A stretch of DNA of 64,000 bases from Tieghemostelium lacteum (GCA_001606155.1 LODT01000029.1:124001-188000), one strand, 5' to 3'; positions 21,851-33,400 are shown, counted from the stretch's first letter. The notes: generated by a model not told the origin, from the sequence alone. Translations and numbers: made by a program.

Positions 21851-23707
21851 TTAAAGATTATCATTTAATTCGTCATCGGATGTATTAATTTCTTGGTTTG
21901 GTAGGGTATTGAGTATTGGATCAGAGTTATTATTTTCATTGTTATCTAATAGGTTATAAGTTCTATTGTATCTCTTGGCAACTTTCTTCTTGGGGAAGAT
22001 TTTTCGTTTAAGTCTCTTAAAGAGTGATGGTTTATCATTCTTTGGTTTGGTTACACATGCAAATATACATATAGCAGATGTAGCTAAAAATCCTAGACCT
22101 CCTCCAATGATAACGACAGTCCAATCAAAATGAAAATTACAGTTACTTCCAAAATAACCTTTTCTACAAACTGAGCAAGTGTCACCTGTGTAACCTGTTG
22201 TAGGATCACATATACACGACCCATCATCAGAACACACACCATTTCCACTACAGGTTTGTGATGGGTTACAAAAGGTGTCGCAGATGGATGATGGGTAGTA
22301 GAAAGGTGCACATATACATTCTCCAATTCCACAGGTGAAATTGGTAGGACATAGATCAAGACATACCGAATCTATAGCCTTCATTGATATTATATCACCT
22401 AGTGTTGATATAGATGATATAGATATAGAGTTCTCTCCAACTGACATTTCACATTGCATCAGTATGGTGTCAGGTGCATAGGATATAGTCTTTGTAGTTC
22501 TAGATGTTACATTGTATAAACTTAACAATGAGTCTTGGCAAATATATATACTATATTGATTTGTAGATACAAAATCTAAAAGTGGGTGATTTTGCTGATT
22601 TTGAATAACCCAATGCATTGATAGTCTACTAAGACTAACAAGACCTAGAAATGATATAGTTTCATTGTTTTCCAATATTGTAAACATTACCACTACTGTA
22701 GTATGATCTTGAAGTAGACCAATCTTGCTTTGTGTTACTGTTGAACAGTTTAAATCATTAGCTAGAAATTGACTGTACAATGGTGTACCATCAGGTTGAT
22801 ACGTATCCAGATACAATGAATTACCATCTACACATACAAGTAGAGATATAGTCTCCAAATCCGTTGCAACAACTACACCATTCAACTGATTTACTATATA
22901 CTGAGATATACCATTATGATATGAAGGTACCCAAACTGATATATCATCTTGATCTACTATAGAAATCATGGATATCAAACCTGTATTATTAAACTTATAG
23001 TCAACGTGAACAAAGGTTTCATTGTAAGTTTGAATGAATGCTAAGAGTTCTCTATCATATACCGGTGATTGTAAATCTACTGTGTCATCTTGCAAATCAC
23101 CATAAATCAACCAATCTAAAGGTACAATAGCTGTCCAAGTATTTTCAAATTCATATAAATATAAAGACACTTTTCCATTGGTTCCATTCTGACATATAGA
23201 ATATCCTTGAAAATTGTATGAAATAATCTGGGGTGTTGAACAATTAAAAAAAGTTTTTTCAGATAACCACAAAATATCACCATTTTCTATTGAAATTGTC
23301 TGAAATTGTCCAATTTCAAATAAATAGATTAGAATAATTCCATGATATTCATTGCCTATTAGTTCAGTTGAGGTAATGGTGGTATTTAGTACTATTGGTT
23401 GAGACCATTGTGGTTGACCTTGAAAAGTGATTTTAGAGATTGTAATTAATGTACTGTTACTACTACTAACAAATATCATTGACTGGTCAGAAAGAACAAT
23501 AATATTAGAGTATATAGTGCTATTAACTAAAGTATCTCTAAATTTCCATTGCATATCATTTATAATTGGGTTACTGAGGCTATTAGAAGTGTGTGCATTA
23601 TCATGATTTCTCTCAACCCATGCATCAAAATTAAATGTAGATAATGCTCCACTGTAACTCTGTATTAATAGAAATATAGTTATATATGATATTATTATAT
23701 TCTTCAT
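21851..23707 (-). CDS. Type I membrane protein with beta-propeller-like ectodomain and EGF modules
   Basis: The first ATG in the frame is at 23707, giving 618 residues. Residues 1-~20 (MKNIIISYITIFLLIQSYSG) are a signal peptide. The ectodomain to about residue 460 has repeated hydrophobic strands and many N-glycosylation sites, and looks like a PQQ/WD-type propeller (DMQWKFRDTLVNSTIYSN). Two cysteine-rich EGF-like modules follow (CGIGECICAPFYYPSSIC; CSGNGVCSDDGSCICDP...). Then comes one membrane helix (VVIIGGGLGFLATSAICIFA) and a basic cytoplasmic tail of ~70 residues. Dictyostelids have many such surface proteins. A role in adhesion or recognition is inference. Confidence 0.75.
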   Translation of the reverse strand: MKNIIISYITIFLLIQSYSGALSTFNFDAWVERNHDNAHTSNSLSNPIINDMQWKFRDTLVNSTIYSNIIVLSDQSMIFVSSSNSTLITISKITFQGQPQWSQPIVLNTTITSTELIGNEYHGIILIYLFEIGQFQTISIENGDILWLSEKTFFNCSTPQIISYNFQGYSICQNGTNGKVSLYLYEFENTWTAIVPLDWLIYGDLQDDTVDLQSPVYDRELLAFIQTYNETFVHVDYKFNNTGLISMISIVDQDDISVWVPSYHNGISQYIVNQLNGVVVATDLETISLLVCVDGNSLYLDTYQPDGTPLYSQFLANDLNCSTVTQSKIGLLQDHTTVVVMFTILENNETISFLGLVSLSRLSMHWVIQNQQNHPLLDFVSTNQYSIYICQDSLLSLYNVTSRTTKTISYAPDTILMQCEMSVGENSISISSISTLGDIISMKAIDSVCLDLCPTNFTCGIGECICAPFYYPSSICDTFCNPSQTCSGNGVCSDDGSCICDPTTGYTGDTCSVCRKGYFGSNCNFHFDWTVVIIGGGLGFLATSAICIFACVTKPKNDKPSLFKRLKRKIFPKKKVAKRYNRTYNLLDNNENNNSDPILNTLPNQEINTSDDELNDNL

Positions 23708-23814
23708 ATTTTCTTTCAAGGAATATAAAATAACTATAATTTACATATTCAAAACCACATGAATCTTCACCAGGTTAATTTAAAAAATAAAAAAATTTTT
23801 TTTTAATTTAATAT

Positions 23815-24140
23815 TATCATTCAAATGAATAAGGAAACTGATCTATGCAATGAAAGAGAATTGAACTTGAATCATTATATTCATTTATTGAAATATATTC
23901 AATGATATAATTTAAAAATAAAGAATATAAATTAAAATAATTAAATTTCAAATTAATTCTGATTATGTATATATTTGAATAACTCTTATTTACAAGAATA
24001 AAAATATTGAATTGATATTAATAAAAAAAGAGTGACATTCGTTATTGGCGATCTACCGATGCTACTCTCGATTGTCTAACTATTTTCCACTCTTTAAAAT
24101 TTTACTCACTTGAATTTTATTTTAAAAAACAACAATAAAT
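23815..24140 (-). repeat. Dispersed repeat, copy 1
   Basis: About 320 bp homologous to four other segments in this window. It contains block B (ACTGATCTATGCAATGAAAG, 23839-23858, followed by GAGAATTGAAC) and the 69-nt hairpin core at 24027-24095. On the minus strand the core follows a conserved TTCAAGTGAGT segment. This is the most divergent core of the five. No terminal inverted repeats or target duplications are evident. Confidence 0.8.
24027..24095 (-). ncRNA. 69-nt hairpin-closed element, copy 1
   Basis: On the minus strand it begins AAAGAGTGG and ends TCACTCTTT, pairing over 9 positions with one G-U. A run of seven Ts on that strand follows the stem directly, like a Pol III terminator. 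The interior GACAATCGAGAGTAGCATCG is identical to the other copies. There is no meaningful open reading frame. Transcription is inferred only from structure and conservation. Confidence 0.55.
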
Positions 24141-24165
24141 ATGGGGGGGCGAAAAAAGAGTAAAT

Positions 24166-24285
24166 GGTTCATCTGGTGGTGTAATTCCAGAGATCAGAGA
24201 AACTATTGAGTTTACTGGTTATTTCATTGCACCATTTGACCATTCAGAAGAACTCAAATTCTCAGAATGTAAATAACCGTAATTT
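24166..24285 (+). pseudogene. Fragment of the 241-aa secreted-protein family
   Basis: About 120 bp matching the middle of the gene at 36924-37649 and of the minus-strand gene at 61206-61917. It covers the stretch encoding PEIRETIEFTGYFI and the following FDHS segment, then a shortened version of the QILRIVDANN region. It has neither the start nor the end of the gene and the frame is damaged. It abuts the next gene fragment with no spacer, so it is a duplication remnant. Confidence 0.75.
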
Positions 24286-25691
24286 TGAATGGTAAATCAT
24301 TGTTTTTAATCATATTCGAAATTTCATCTCTTTTGATTTCGATACAATAATTTAAACGTTCTAAACAACTTTTGAAGGAGTTATAGATTATACTAACATG
24401 AAATTCACAATGATTTTGGTAGAGGTACTGGACTTGATCCCGTTTACAAAACCTTAATGCCTTTTCCATTGATTTGTATGTAATTTTAATTCTTTCAGGA
24501 TAGAAGTGACATTTTATATAGATAGTCAAGTATTTCCAAACTGTGATAACCATATAGTAAATAAACATCTTCAATAATTACTGAAGTTTCAGTTAATGCA
24601 AGTTCCACCATCTCCAATGATGTGCTATTTATCAAACTATGGCAACCATATATTTTAATGATAGGAAGACAAAGCTTAAATAGCTCCAAATCTTTAACTA
24701 ATTTTGGATTTATAACAATTAAATCATATTGTTGTTCCACCAATTGATTTGATATGATATATTTCAAAGAAGGTATTGATATAAAGGTACTAACCCAAGC
24801 TGCTTTTAATAATTCATCTCTGAAATTTTCAAAAGTACTTAAATATTCAAGTACATTGGTATCTATTGAACTGAGAATAAATGTAATTGAATAGATGGAA
24901 TAGTAGGTTTTGATATTGAAGTGTTGATGAAATAGTTTTACTATTTCAAAATGATCATTAGTGAAGGCATTTCTAGATTCAACACGCTTTGGAAAGAATT
25001 CAATGTTTTTTCCTGGTTGAGTTAGCATATAAACCCATTCATTCTTTGATATTTCATTTCCAATTCCTGTGCCCTCCAATAACCCAAATATATATTTAAG
25101 GTTTTGAGCTGATGAAGAAAGTAATGATCATCCTAATATTTGTACCAAATTCAATTCATATTTGGGATGAAAGAAAGTATGTTGATGTTTCTTTAGAAAC
25201 TGTTCAAAGTTCAAGTCAGGATGTATATTTTCTTCCATTAGATTAAATGGTTCAAATGATGATAGAATCCTATTCTCTAGAATATATTCAATAATTCTAT
25301 AACTAGGTGATGAAAAAATAATATATTTCACTGTATGTTTAACTATAAACCTATTATGTCTAAGTACTGGTAGTAGTAACACAAATGTCTCTAAATCTGT
25401 ATTATTTCTATAGAAAGCTTTTACTTCTTCATTACTGTAATCCATTATACCATTTATATCACCTCTAATGTACCATTCATTATGTGATTTTACTTTATCT
25501 TTTAATAGAGACAATTTAGAAGTATTTACATTTTCAGATTTCTGGATAAAATAAGATAAAGGTATCTTATTATAACTAAAAGAATTCAAATAGTTATCTC
25601 TATAATATTTCTTTACATAAGAAAATATCTTTCCACATAGATATTTATTTTTGAATACTTGTTGATACAATATATATGACTTTGCAATCAT
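24286..25691 (-). pseudogene. Broken copy of the ankyrin-like/solenoid family gene seen at the right edge
   Basis: The 5' end looks original: ATG at 25691, MIAKSYILYQQVFKNKYLCG, the usual head of this amoeba family. From about 25250 to 24290 the DNA is close to that of 62990-63999. Relative to that copy it has an in-frame TGA near 25132 where the other has an Arg codon. It also lacks about 27 codons after YMLT (near 25020), has a frame change near 24500-24570, and is truncated at 24286. Helical repeats of ~30 residues suggest an ankyrin-like solenoid that is too diverged to be certain. This host gene copy is dead or recently dying. Confidence 0.75.
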
Positions 25692-25878
25692 TTAGACCTA
25701 AATGAAAAAATCTTAAAAAAAAGTTTACATTCCTCATAAATTACAGGTAGTGAGTATTCTCACAAAGTATAAGATAAAATTTAAACAATAAAATATTAAT
25801 CAATTAACTATATATTATCAGTAATATCACTGACCTCTGAAAATATAATAGTACTTTCCGAAAAAATTGTAACTCGAG

Positions 25879-26097
25879 TCAGATATTTCTTTTTGGAAAT
25901 ATTTCATTATAGGTCAATAACACTGACTTGTTTAAATCGTTTGATGACATTGGTAATTGTTCAAAGGATAAATTTATCCTTTTCTTTAATAAATAGGTAA
26001 AAAAAATAACATTAATATCTTTTTCATCCAAAACCTCAAAAAGATCTTGAATTTTTGCTAATATGTTTCCATCTGTTTTGTGCTTGAACTGCATCAT
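25879..26097 (-). CDS. Small hypothetical ORF (72 aa), possibly a gene fragment
   Basis: A 72-codon frame starting MMQFKHKTDGNILAKIQDLF. Part of it (about 25905-25985) recurs as a diverged fragment at 30310-30400, so the sequence has been duplicated. No domain is recognised. It may be the 5' exon or a remnant of a larger family protein rather than a complete gene. Confidence 0.35.
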   Translation of the reverse strand: MMQFKHKTDGNILAKIQDLFEVLDEKDINVIFFTYLLKKRINLSFEQLPMSSNDLNKSVLLTYNEIFPKRNI

Positions 26098-26358
26098 AAA
26101 TATTGGAAAGCAGTCATAAATTTATATTTTGATATATTTCAAACAAAATTGAAAAAATAATCAAATCACTAACTTAATGCTTTTAAATTTTATTTAGTTT
26201 TTTTTTGAAAAAAAATAAAAATAATGAAAGATTAAAATATAAAATGAAAATATAGATGTTCAAACATTTTGAGATGTGAATACTAATAAAAAGATATTCG
26301 AAATGTATATAAATTTTATATCATAACAATTTAAAGTTTTTTTTGGAAAAAAAAAAAA

Positions 26359-26382
26359 ATTTGTTTAATAGGTGAAACAAAT
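26359..26382 (-). terminator. 3' hairpin of family copy A
   Basis: Arms ATTTGTTT/AAACAAAT around an 8-base loop lie about 20 nt beyond the last codon, with a homopolymer A run (T on the sense strand) next to them. The same hairpin and T-run follow both other copies, so the 3' flank was duplicated with the gene. A role in 3'-end formation is inference. Confidence 0.45.
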
Positions 26383-26403
26383 AAACCATTTGTAATATAT
26401 CAA

Positions 26404-28104
26404 CTATTTAGTAACAGTACCATTAACAACACTAAATTCTAAATAACCTAATTTTGAATATTCAGCCCTAAATGGATCATAATCACGGGATCCACAAAAT
26501 TGAACTCTATTTAACATATTATAAGAGGTTTCAATGGTAATGATTCCATAGAAAGAATTTGGGAAATGAATTAATGGAATTGTGATTTTTCCACCTCTAA
26601 CACCTCCATAATTAGGGTATTCTTTGAATCCTTGAGAATTTTTACTTTCCTCTCTATCAGTATTTGGTACATTGATTGCAGTATCATGTGCAATTCTTTT
26701 GTTTTTATCAGTTTCATAAACAACGGTTGATATATGATTTGGGAAATTAAGTTTATCTTTACATATGTTATAGAGTATTAATTTAACATCTGCATCTTCT
26801 TTAACTTCTTCTTTCTTTTTTAATGGATTATCAAATATGGAATTTTCTCAGGGTATTTTGATTGTAACTCCTGCAATTTTTCTTCATCCAAACCATAATT
26901 AATTAGGTCTAGGAAATCATTAGATGATATTGATTGAAAATAAAGCTCTTTCTCAGTAAATGAACTAATAGGTGGAATCTCATCAAATAATTTTTCAATT
27001 TTAACAGAATAGTGATTAACCATGATACAAGAGAGAACGTGGAAACTTAATGAAAATACTTTGGCTCCTGTATTTTTGAAAAATAATCTTGTATCTGTTT
27101 GTAGTGCATCAAATCCAATTGTTATTCCTCTACAACCAGAATAAATATCAACTTTATCACTATACTCTGATGTTGATCTATAATTATGAGATTCCCATTG
27201 ATGTTGTGGATCATATCTAAGAATGTAATTATATTCTTTTTCATCTAATGGAATTATTTTATCTTTTGGCATGACTGGTGGAATTGGATAAACTGTTGGA
27301 TCAAGATCAGTAAAACAATGCCATAATGGTTCTTTAATCTTTTTACTGATTTCAACTTTAGAGAGGTTTTCATAAGATTCAGCAAGTACATCAGAACAAC
27401 GTTGTTTTGCTGATTTATAAGATTTACTTCCTTTAATCTGTTTAGTATTAAATCCCCAACTTTCTCCACATCTATCAAGTTCAGTATAGAAATAAGCAAA
27501 TGCAAATGTTATACCAATGTAGAGTTTACTACATTTTCTAACATAGGTAGGATGAGCACAGAATATTAACAATTCATTGAAACCATTAATAATATTGGTA
27601 ACTCTACTTTTAATAGCTCTTTTACACTCTTTAATATCTTCTTCTGGGTCTTTATCATCAATGGTATCTTGTAATAATCCTAATTCTTTCTTTAGTTCAG
27701 TTAAATTACTCCATACTACTTCAGTTTTCTTTTGACAAAGTTCTAACCAATTTTCTTGGAATAATTCATCCATTTTCTTGTAGACTTCATTAATTCTTTC
27801 ATTTAGCTTGTCAATTTGCTTTTTCAATTGATCAGTTTCAGATTCAAATATTCTACCCAAAACAACTTAATTTAAATCAAATCAAATTTGAATTAGTAAT
27901 TTTAATAAATTTTAAACTAGTGAATAATTAAGTATACATACTTCCAACAACACTTTGTAAAAGTGGACCAATAATTGGAACCATACCAATCAAACCATTT
28001 TGAAGTTGATACCATTCATTGGCTGATATGACCTGAGATTTGATTAAGAAACCTCCTAATCCTGGAGCCATTAAGAATGCCCAGTTATCCTCACCAATTC
28101 CCAT
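26404..28104 (-). pseudogene. Two-exon 'GRIFESETD' family, copy A (broken)
   Basis: Third member of the family whose intact copies are at 41720-43464 and 46409-48169. It keeps the small first exon (27942-28104 visible), the GTATGT...AAG intron and nearly the whole second exon. It also keeps the 3' hairpin seen after the other copies. The first dozen codons of exon 1 found in the paralogues are absent, so translation could only begin at an internal Met. The second exon looks broken about once. Nucleotide similarity to the intact copies is high, so the damage is probably recent. See copy B for the protein description. Confidence 0.75.
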
Positions 28105-28682
28105 ATCTTTATTTTTTATTTTTTTATCTACTTATCTTACCAAATCAAGAGTTGTATTGGATCAATACAAAACAATTTGGATATGTTTTGGGTTAAATGA
28201 GTTTTTGTTATAAAATTTGTACCACAAATTAATCATATAGTTTCTTAGATTTTAAAAGATTTGGAATTAATAATTTTTTATTATTTTTTATTACAGTTTA
28301 TATATTTAGATTTGTGAGTGTTGAATTTGAAGTCGTTGTTTCTTTTCCCATATCAAACAATGGTTGGTTTAAAGTCATACTATGATGTGATATATTATTA
28401 TCATATCATATTAACACCTCCCTTCTTTCATAGAACCTTGAAGATAATTTGGTACTTTGATACCTTTAACTACAAATAGTTTTTCAACTAACCTTCCATT
28501 GTAACTATTATATCTAATAGTCTAGAGATAATATATATAAATAGAATTATATGTAATAAGAATGATGTTTATTTAATTTATTATATGTTTTTATATTTGT
28601 TTGTTGTGTGTTGCCAACGAATTTGTAATAATGTTTGTTCTACAAATTCGTTGTTATATTTAACCGGGTTTTAATACTTCAT

Positions 28683-28710
28683 ACTATGATGTTATATGTA
28701 TTATCATAGT
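28683..28710. repeat. Inverted repeat downstream of a minus-strand stop codon
   Basis: Perfect 8-bp arms ACTATGAT and ATCATAGT around a 12-nt loop, just 3' of the stop at 28724 on the minus strand. A diverged copy at about 28380-28410 sits just 3' of the stop at 28411. Both probably arose with duplicated terminal exons and may act in 3'-end formation. Confidence 0.4.
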
Positions 28711-29189
28711 AACATTCCATCTATCATTTGTTAGAATGCACTTTAAAACCATTCTTAGCTTGATCATTCTATAATATAAAAGAAGTTGGTGTGCTCATAT
28801 ACTTATACTATTAATATATACATCCACCAATTCTTTGGCATCCCTTGGTACTCTTTCTCCCATCTCTTTATATCTTTCTGACACTGAGCTTTGGGTCTGT
28901 TGGTATCCCTCATGTCTAGACTATCCATCTGCCAAAACTGTATTTTTCTTTGAATCCTCATATGAGACTACGATCCTTCTTCAAATGTTCATCTAATTTT
29001 TCTCTCGGCTTCTGAACGTGCATAGATTTTGGTTCATCTTTAATCTATTCATTTTCACTTCTTTTTTCTTTACTATCTTCAACTTTTCCTGTACGATCAA
29101 AAGCCTCTACAAATCTTCTTGAACCTAATCTCCTCCACAAGGGCTTGGGCATGATTTCGCACGTTTTTATTTTGTTTTCCTGTTAATTA

Positions 29190-29325
29190 AAAAACTACTT
29201 CTACTTCTACTTCTACTTCTACTTCTACTTCTACTTCTACTTCTACTTCTACTTCTACTTCTACTTCTACTTCTACTTCTACTTCTACTTCTACTTCTAC
29301 TTCTACTTCTACTTCTACTTCTGCT
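29190..29325 (-). repeat. Hexanucleotide (AGAAGT)n microsatellite coding (Arg-Ser)n
   Basis: Roughly 22 tandem ACTTCT units, that is AGAAGT on the minus strand. They are nearly perfect and in frame as alternating Arg-Ser, preceded by NRHSRSRS. RS tracts are typical of splicing factors. The purity at DNA level points to recent slippage expansion rather than selection on the protein alone. Confidence 0.85.
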
Positions 29326-30189
29326 GTGTCTATTTGGTATGGGTTCTCTATCTCTGTGGTTATTATTATTATTAATATTATTTTGAGCTTGTTGAAATAA
29401 TCTCATTAAATTATCATAATTGATACTATTATTAATATCCAATTCTTCATCTGATTTTTCTTCAATAATAACAGCTGTGCACTTTTGAAATCTAGAAGAT
29501 TCAAGATTCTCAACTGTTGTGTATTTTAAAGAAGGTTTAAGTTAGGTAAAACATACTATATTTTAAAGATGATTAGTTTGACTTATAACATTAATATTAA
29601 AGGTTACAATACATACACAATATTTTTCAATGGTACTATGCAATGGAAGACCAGAGACTATATTGATCAACCTGAATATCTACCTCGGTGTATGAAGAGT
29701 GTTCTGCTTGGATGTAGAGTCTTTGAGTTGTACCATCTGCATTTGAAATAGTTTTCAATTCCTTTGTCCAAAAATTCACAAACTTTTTCCCTGGTGTTGG
29801 TAAATATGAACACTATCATATGAGGGTTTTAATTACTAATGGTTTACCAAAATGGGTAGGTTGACCAATACAATATAAACTTCAGCTTTCTTTTTTTGGT
29901 ATTTAGAATTCTTTCAATAGCTGATAATTCTGGTGAATTTCTAGAGTCAGGTTTGGAAGAGAGTAAATGAGATCTTTTGGAACTACTATTTTTATTTTCC
30001 TAATATTTTAATTAATATTAATATTTACAGATTGACATTATTATTTTCAATACTTCTATACATACCTGAGCATTATTTAATTTTTTGGAATACCCAGACA
30101 GACTTTGCATTGCTGTAGCACCTTATCAGAGCTTGTGTTGGCTCGACATTCTTCAATTAGTTTAAAAATGGTCTCATCTATGATTAGAT

Positions 30190-30410
30190 CTCTCTCATTT
30201 CTCTAAAGCAATTGGTTCAGGAGTTACACAATAAACAAAGTAGATCCTTCAAAAACAGTGTGATTATTCTAATAAATGGATCACCACCAGTATCTATTCT
30301 GGATTTCATTATAGGTCATAACACTGACTTGTCTAAATCGTTTGACGTTGTTTGTGCCAACATTGGTAATTGTTCAAAGAATTTATCCTTTATTATATTA
30401 CTAAATGAAA
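30190..30410. pseudogene. Chimaeric fragment: secreted-protein 5' part fused to a small-ORF fragment
   Basis: Positions 30190-30305 match the plus-strand text of 61720-61840, the 5' part of the minus-strand secreted-protein gene, with several damaging changes. Directly after it, 30310-30400 matches 25905-25985, part of the 72-aa ORF. Neither parental neighbour is kept. It joins pieces of two accessory genes immediately upstream of the SPT16 gene, which starts at 30496. Confidence 0.7.
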
Positions 30411-30495
30411 TGTTTTTCCCTGAAAAAATGATGGCGGTCTTTTTTTAAATTTTTTTTTAAATTTTTTTTATTATTTTGAATATTCACTCTAAGGA

Positions 30496-33400
30496 ATGGA
30501 TACAACTGCACCTGTAAAGTCAAATTTTAAATTTGACTCTAAAACATTATATAAAAGATTAAATTTACTATATGATAGTTGGGGTAATCCAGATAATGAG
30601 GTATATTGGAAATCACCAGATAGCATTTTATTATCATTAGGTTCACCAGACGAAGATAATCCATATCAAAAGACTGTATCTATTCAGACTTGGCTATTTG
30701 GTTATGAACTCAGAGATACTGTTGTTTTATTTTTAAAAAATGAAATAATAATATTATCAACACCAAAAAAGAGTAATATCTGATTACCTATAGGTACATC
30801 GAAAATGTGTTAAAAATACTAATATTCTATTATATTTAGTATCTCTATTTGAAGGATTAGATAAAAATGAAAATAAATATCCAGAACATAAAGCATTGGG
30901 TAATATCAGATTGTTGACTAGTAACAAAACGGATCAGAATAAGGATAATTTTGAAAAACTCATTGAAGAGGCCAAAAAGATGGGTAACAACATTGGTTGT
31001 ATGATTAAAGAGAAGTTATTTGGTGAGTTTGGAAAAGCATGGGATGAACAATTGACTGCATCTGGATTGAATAAAGTGGATTCTACAGTAGGATTCTCAT
31101 CCCTATTGTGGGTAAAGGACGAACAGGAAAAGAAATATTTAGCAGCATCGGCATTAATCAGTGACAAAGTACTCAAGAACCATGTTTTGACAAAGATTGT
31201 CACCATTATTGATAATGAACAAACTGAAAGTCACAGTAAATTAGCTGAATACGCCTTGGAAATCTATGATACTCCTGAGAAGATCAGTAAGAAACTTTCA
31301 AAGGATAATGTAGATTTTGCCTACATGCCTATTATTCAGTCTGGTGGAAACTATGATTTGAAACTTTCAGCCAACAGTAACGATGATAAATTGCATTTTG
31401 GTACCATTATCATTTCTCTGGGTTCTAGATATAAAGAGTACTGTTCCAATATTGCTCGTACCTATTTTATCGATCCTAACAGTGTTCAACAGAAAAACTA
31501 TCAGATTCTATTAGGTGTACAACAGGCAGTTATCAACACTCTAGTAGCAGGAGTGAAAATACAAACAGTCTATGAAAAGGCTGTAGATTACATTAACCAA
31601 CACAACCCAGATTTACTCAAATATTTCCTAAAGAACTGTGGTTATGGTATTGGTATTGAGTTCCAAGAGGCACAGTTGATTATCAATCAAGCCAATCAAA
31701 AGATTGTCAAGCCTGGAATGCACTTTAATTTGGTTATTGGGTTCTTGAATATCCCCAACGAGAATGCACGTGATGAACAATCTAAAATCTACAGTATGCT
31801 CATTTCAGATATTGTAGTAATCAATGCAGAGGGTACACCTACCACTGTTCTCACTAAAGAGACTGGAAAAGGAATTAGTGATAGTTTCTATTTTCTCGGT
31901 GATGAAGTTCAAATTGTGGACCCATCATTGAAATTGGAGTTACCTGAAGAGATGAAACCTCTGACCTCCAAAAGAGAAAACAAGGATAAACAAAAGGAAG
32001 AGAAACTGTTGGCACATCAAAAGATGTTAGCTCAAAAGAATAAAATTGAAGTTGAAAACAAGGTTAGAGAGATGGAACGAAAGAATGGAAATGGAAAGAA
32101 TATTCAACCTGAGATTGACTATACAAGTCTCACTCAAAAACTACCAAATATCTATCCAAATATATCATCCTATCCATTGAATGCTGTAAAGAATAAGATT
32201 ATAGTCGATGGAAAGAAAGAATGTGTCTTGTTACCAATTCACGGGTACATTGTACCATTCCATATTTCCACTATAAAAAATGCATCAAAATATGATGAGT
32301 TCATTCGTATCAATTTCAATCATCCTTCTGGTTACAGTAAGGAGCAAATTGATGCTGGGTTGGTTCCAAATTTCTTAATGTACATTAGAGAGTGTACATT
32401 TAAGATTCCAGATTCTAATACACTCACTAATATCCTCAAACAGATTAAGGATCTTAGAAAGAGTGTGACTGCCAAAGAGGCTGAAGATAGAGATAAAAGA
32501 AATCTGGTTACTCAGGAGAAACTCATTATGATTCGTGGAAAGTGTCCTAGAATCTCTGATATTCACAGTAGACCTACATTGTCAGGTAGCAGAAGAACTA
32601 TTGGTACTTTGGAGGCACATGAAAATGGTTTGAGATTTACACCAAATACCGGAAAGGACAAGACACCAATTGATATCTTGTATAAGAATATCAGACATAG
32701 TATATTCCAACCTGCCGATATGGAGTCTATGGTTATCATTCATTTCCATCTACACGATGCTTTAATGATTGGTAAGAAGAAGACTAAAGACGTTCAGTTT
32801 TACAATGAGCTCTCTGAGATGTCTCAGTCTTTGGATAGCGGTGGAAGATCATTTAACGATGAGGAGGAAGATGAAAAACGTGATAGAGAACTAAAGAGAA
32901 AAGTCAATGCAGAGTATAAAGATTTCATCAAGAAGATTGAAGCTCAAGCCGGTTTGAAAGTAGATGTACCCTATAGAGACTTGGGTTTCTATGGTGTACC
33001 TTACACATCCAATGTTTTTATTCAACCAAGTCTTCATTGTCTTTCCAGTGTCTTTGAGACACCATTCTTTGTATTGTCTCTTGACGAGATTGAAATTGCA
33101 TGTTTTGAAAGACTTATTCGTTCACTTAGAAACTTTGATTTGGTATTCATCTTTAAGGATTACAGTAAGATACCAATTCGTATAAATACCATTCCAAGAG
33201 AACACTATGAGGGTATTAAAGAGTGGTTGGATTCTGCCGATATTAAATTTTACACCACCGAAAAGAATTATGCTTGGAAAAAAGTTATGGAAAATGTTCG
33301 TGCTGATATTAGAAAATTCCACGAAGATGGCGGTTGGTCATTTTTAGATCCAATCTCTGGTGATGAAGAGGAACATGATGAAGACGATGATGATGATGAT

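Larger units (their letters stand above)
28411..30205 (-). pseudogene. Decayed multi-exon gene(s) with an RS-repeat tract
   Basis: The minus strand has scattered coding-quality stretches broken by stops and intron-like gaps. In order: RDLIIDETIFKLIEECRANT (from ~30195); SSKRSHLLSSKPDSRNSPEL and AIERILNTKKRKLK (~29990-29890); KFVNFWTKELKTISNADGTT and EVDIQVDQYSLWSSIA (~29790-29650); VENLESSRFQKC (~29510) running into an RS tract (29190-29325); PKPLWRRLGSRRFVEAFDRT (~29150); then 28768-28724 (NDQAKNGFKVHSNK) and 28521-28411 (RLVEKLFVVKGIKVPNYLQG), each with an acceptor and a stop. AIERILN...K is faintly chromodomain-like. I cannot name the parent gene, and two genes may be mixed. Confidence 0.45.

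Noticed and set aside
29569-29751. Plus-strand 60-codon frame
   Set aside because: The minus strand of the same DNA has more convincing peptides (EVDIQVDQYSLWSSIA) and acceptor sites, so this is probably a shadow of the decayed gene.
30773-30839. Alternative acceptor at 30793 for the SPT16 intron, adding VHRKCVKNTNILLYLV
   Set aside because: It would put exon 2 out of phase with exon 1. The acceptor at 30839 restores the frame and gives a family-like junction.
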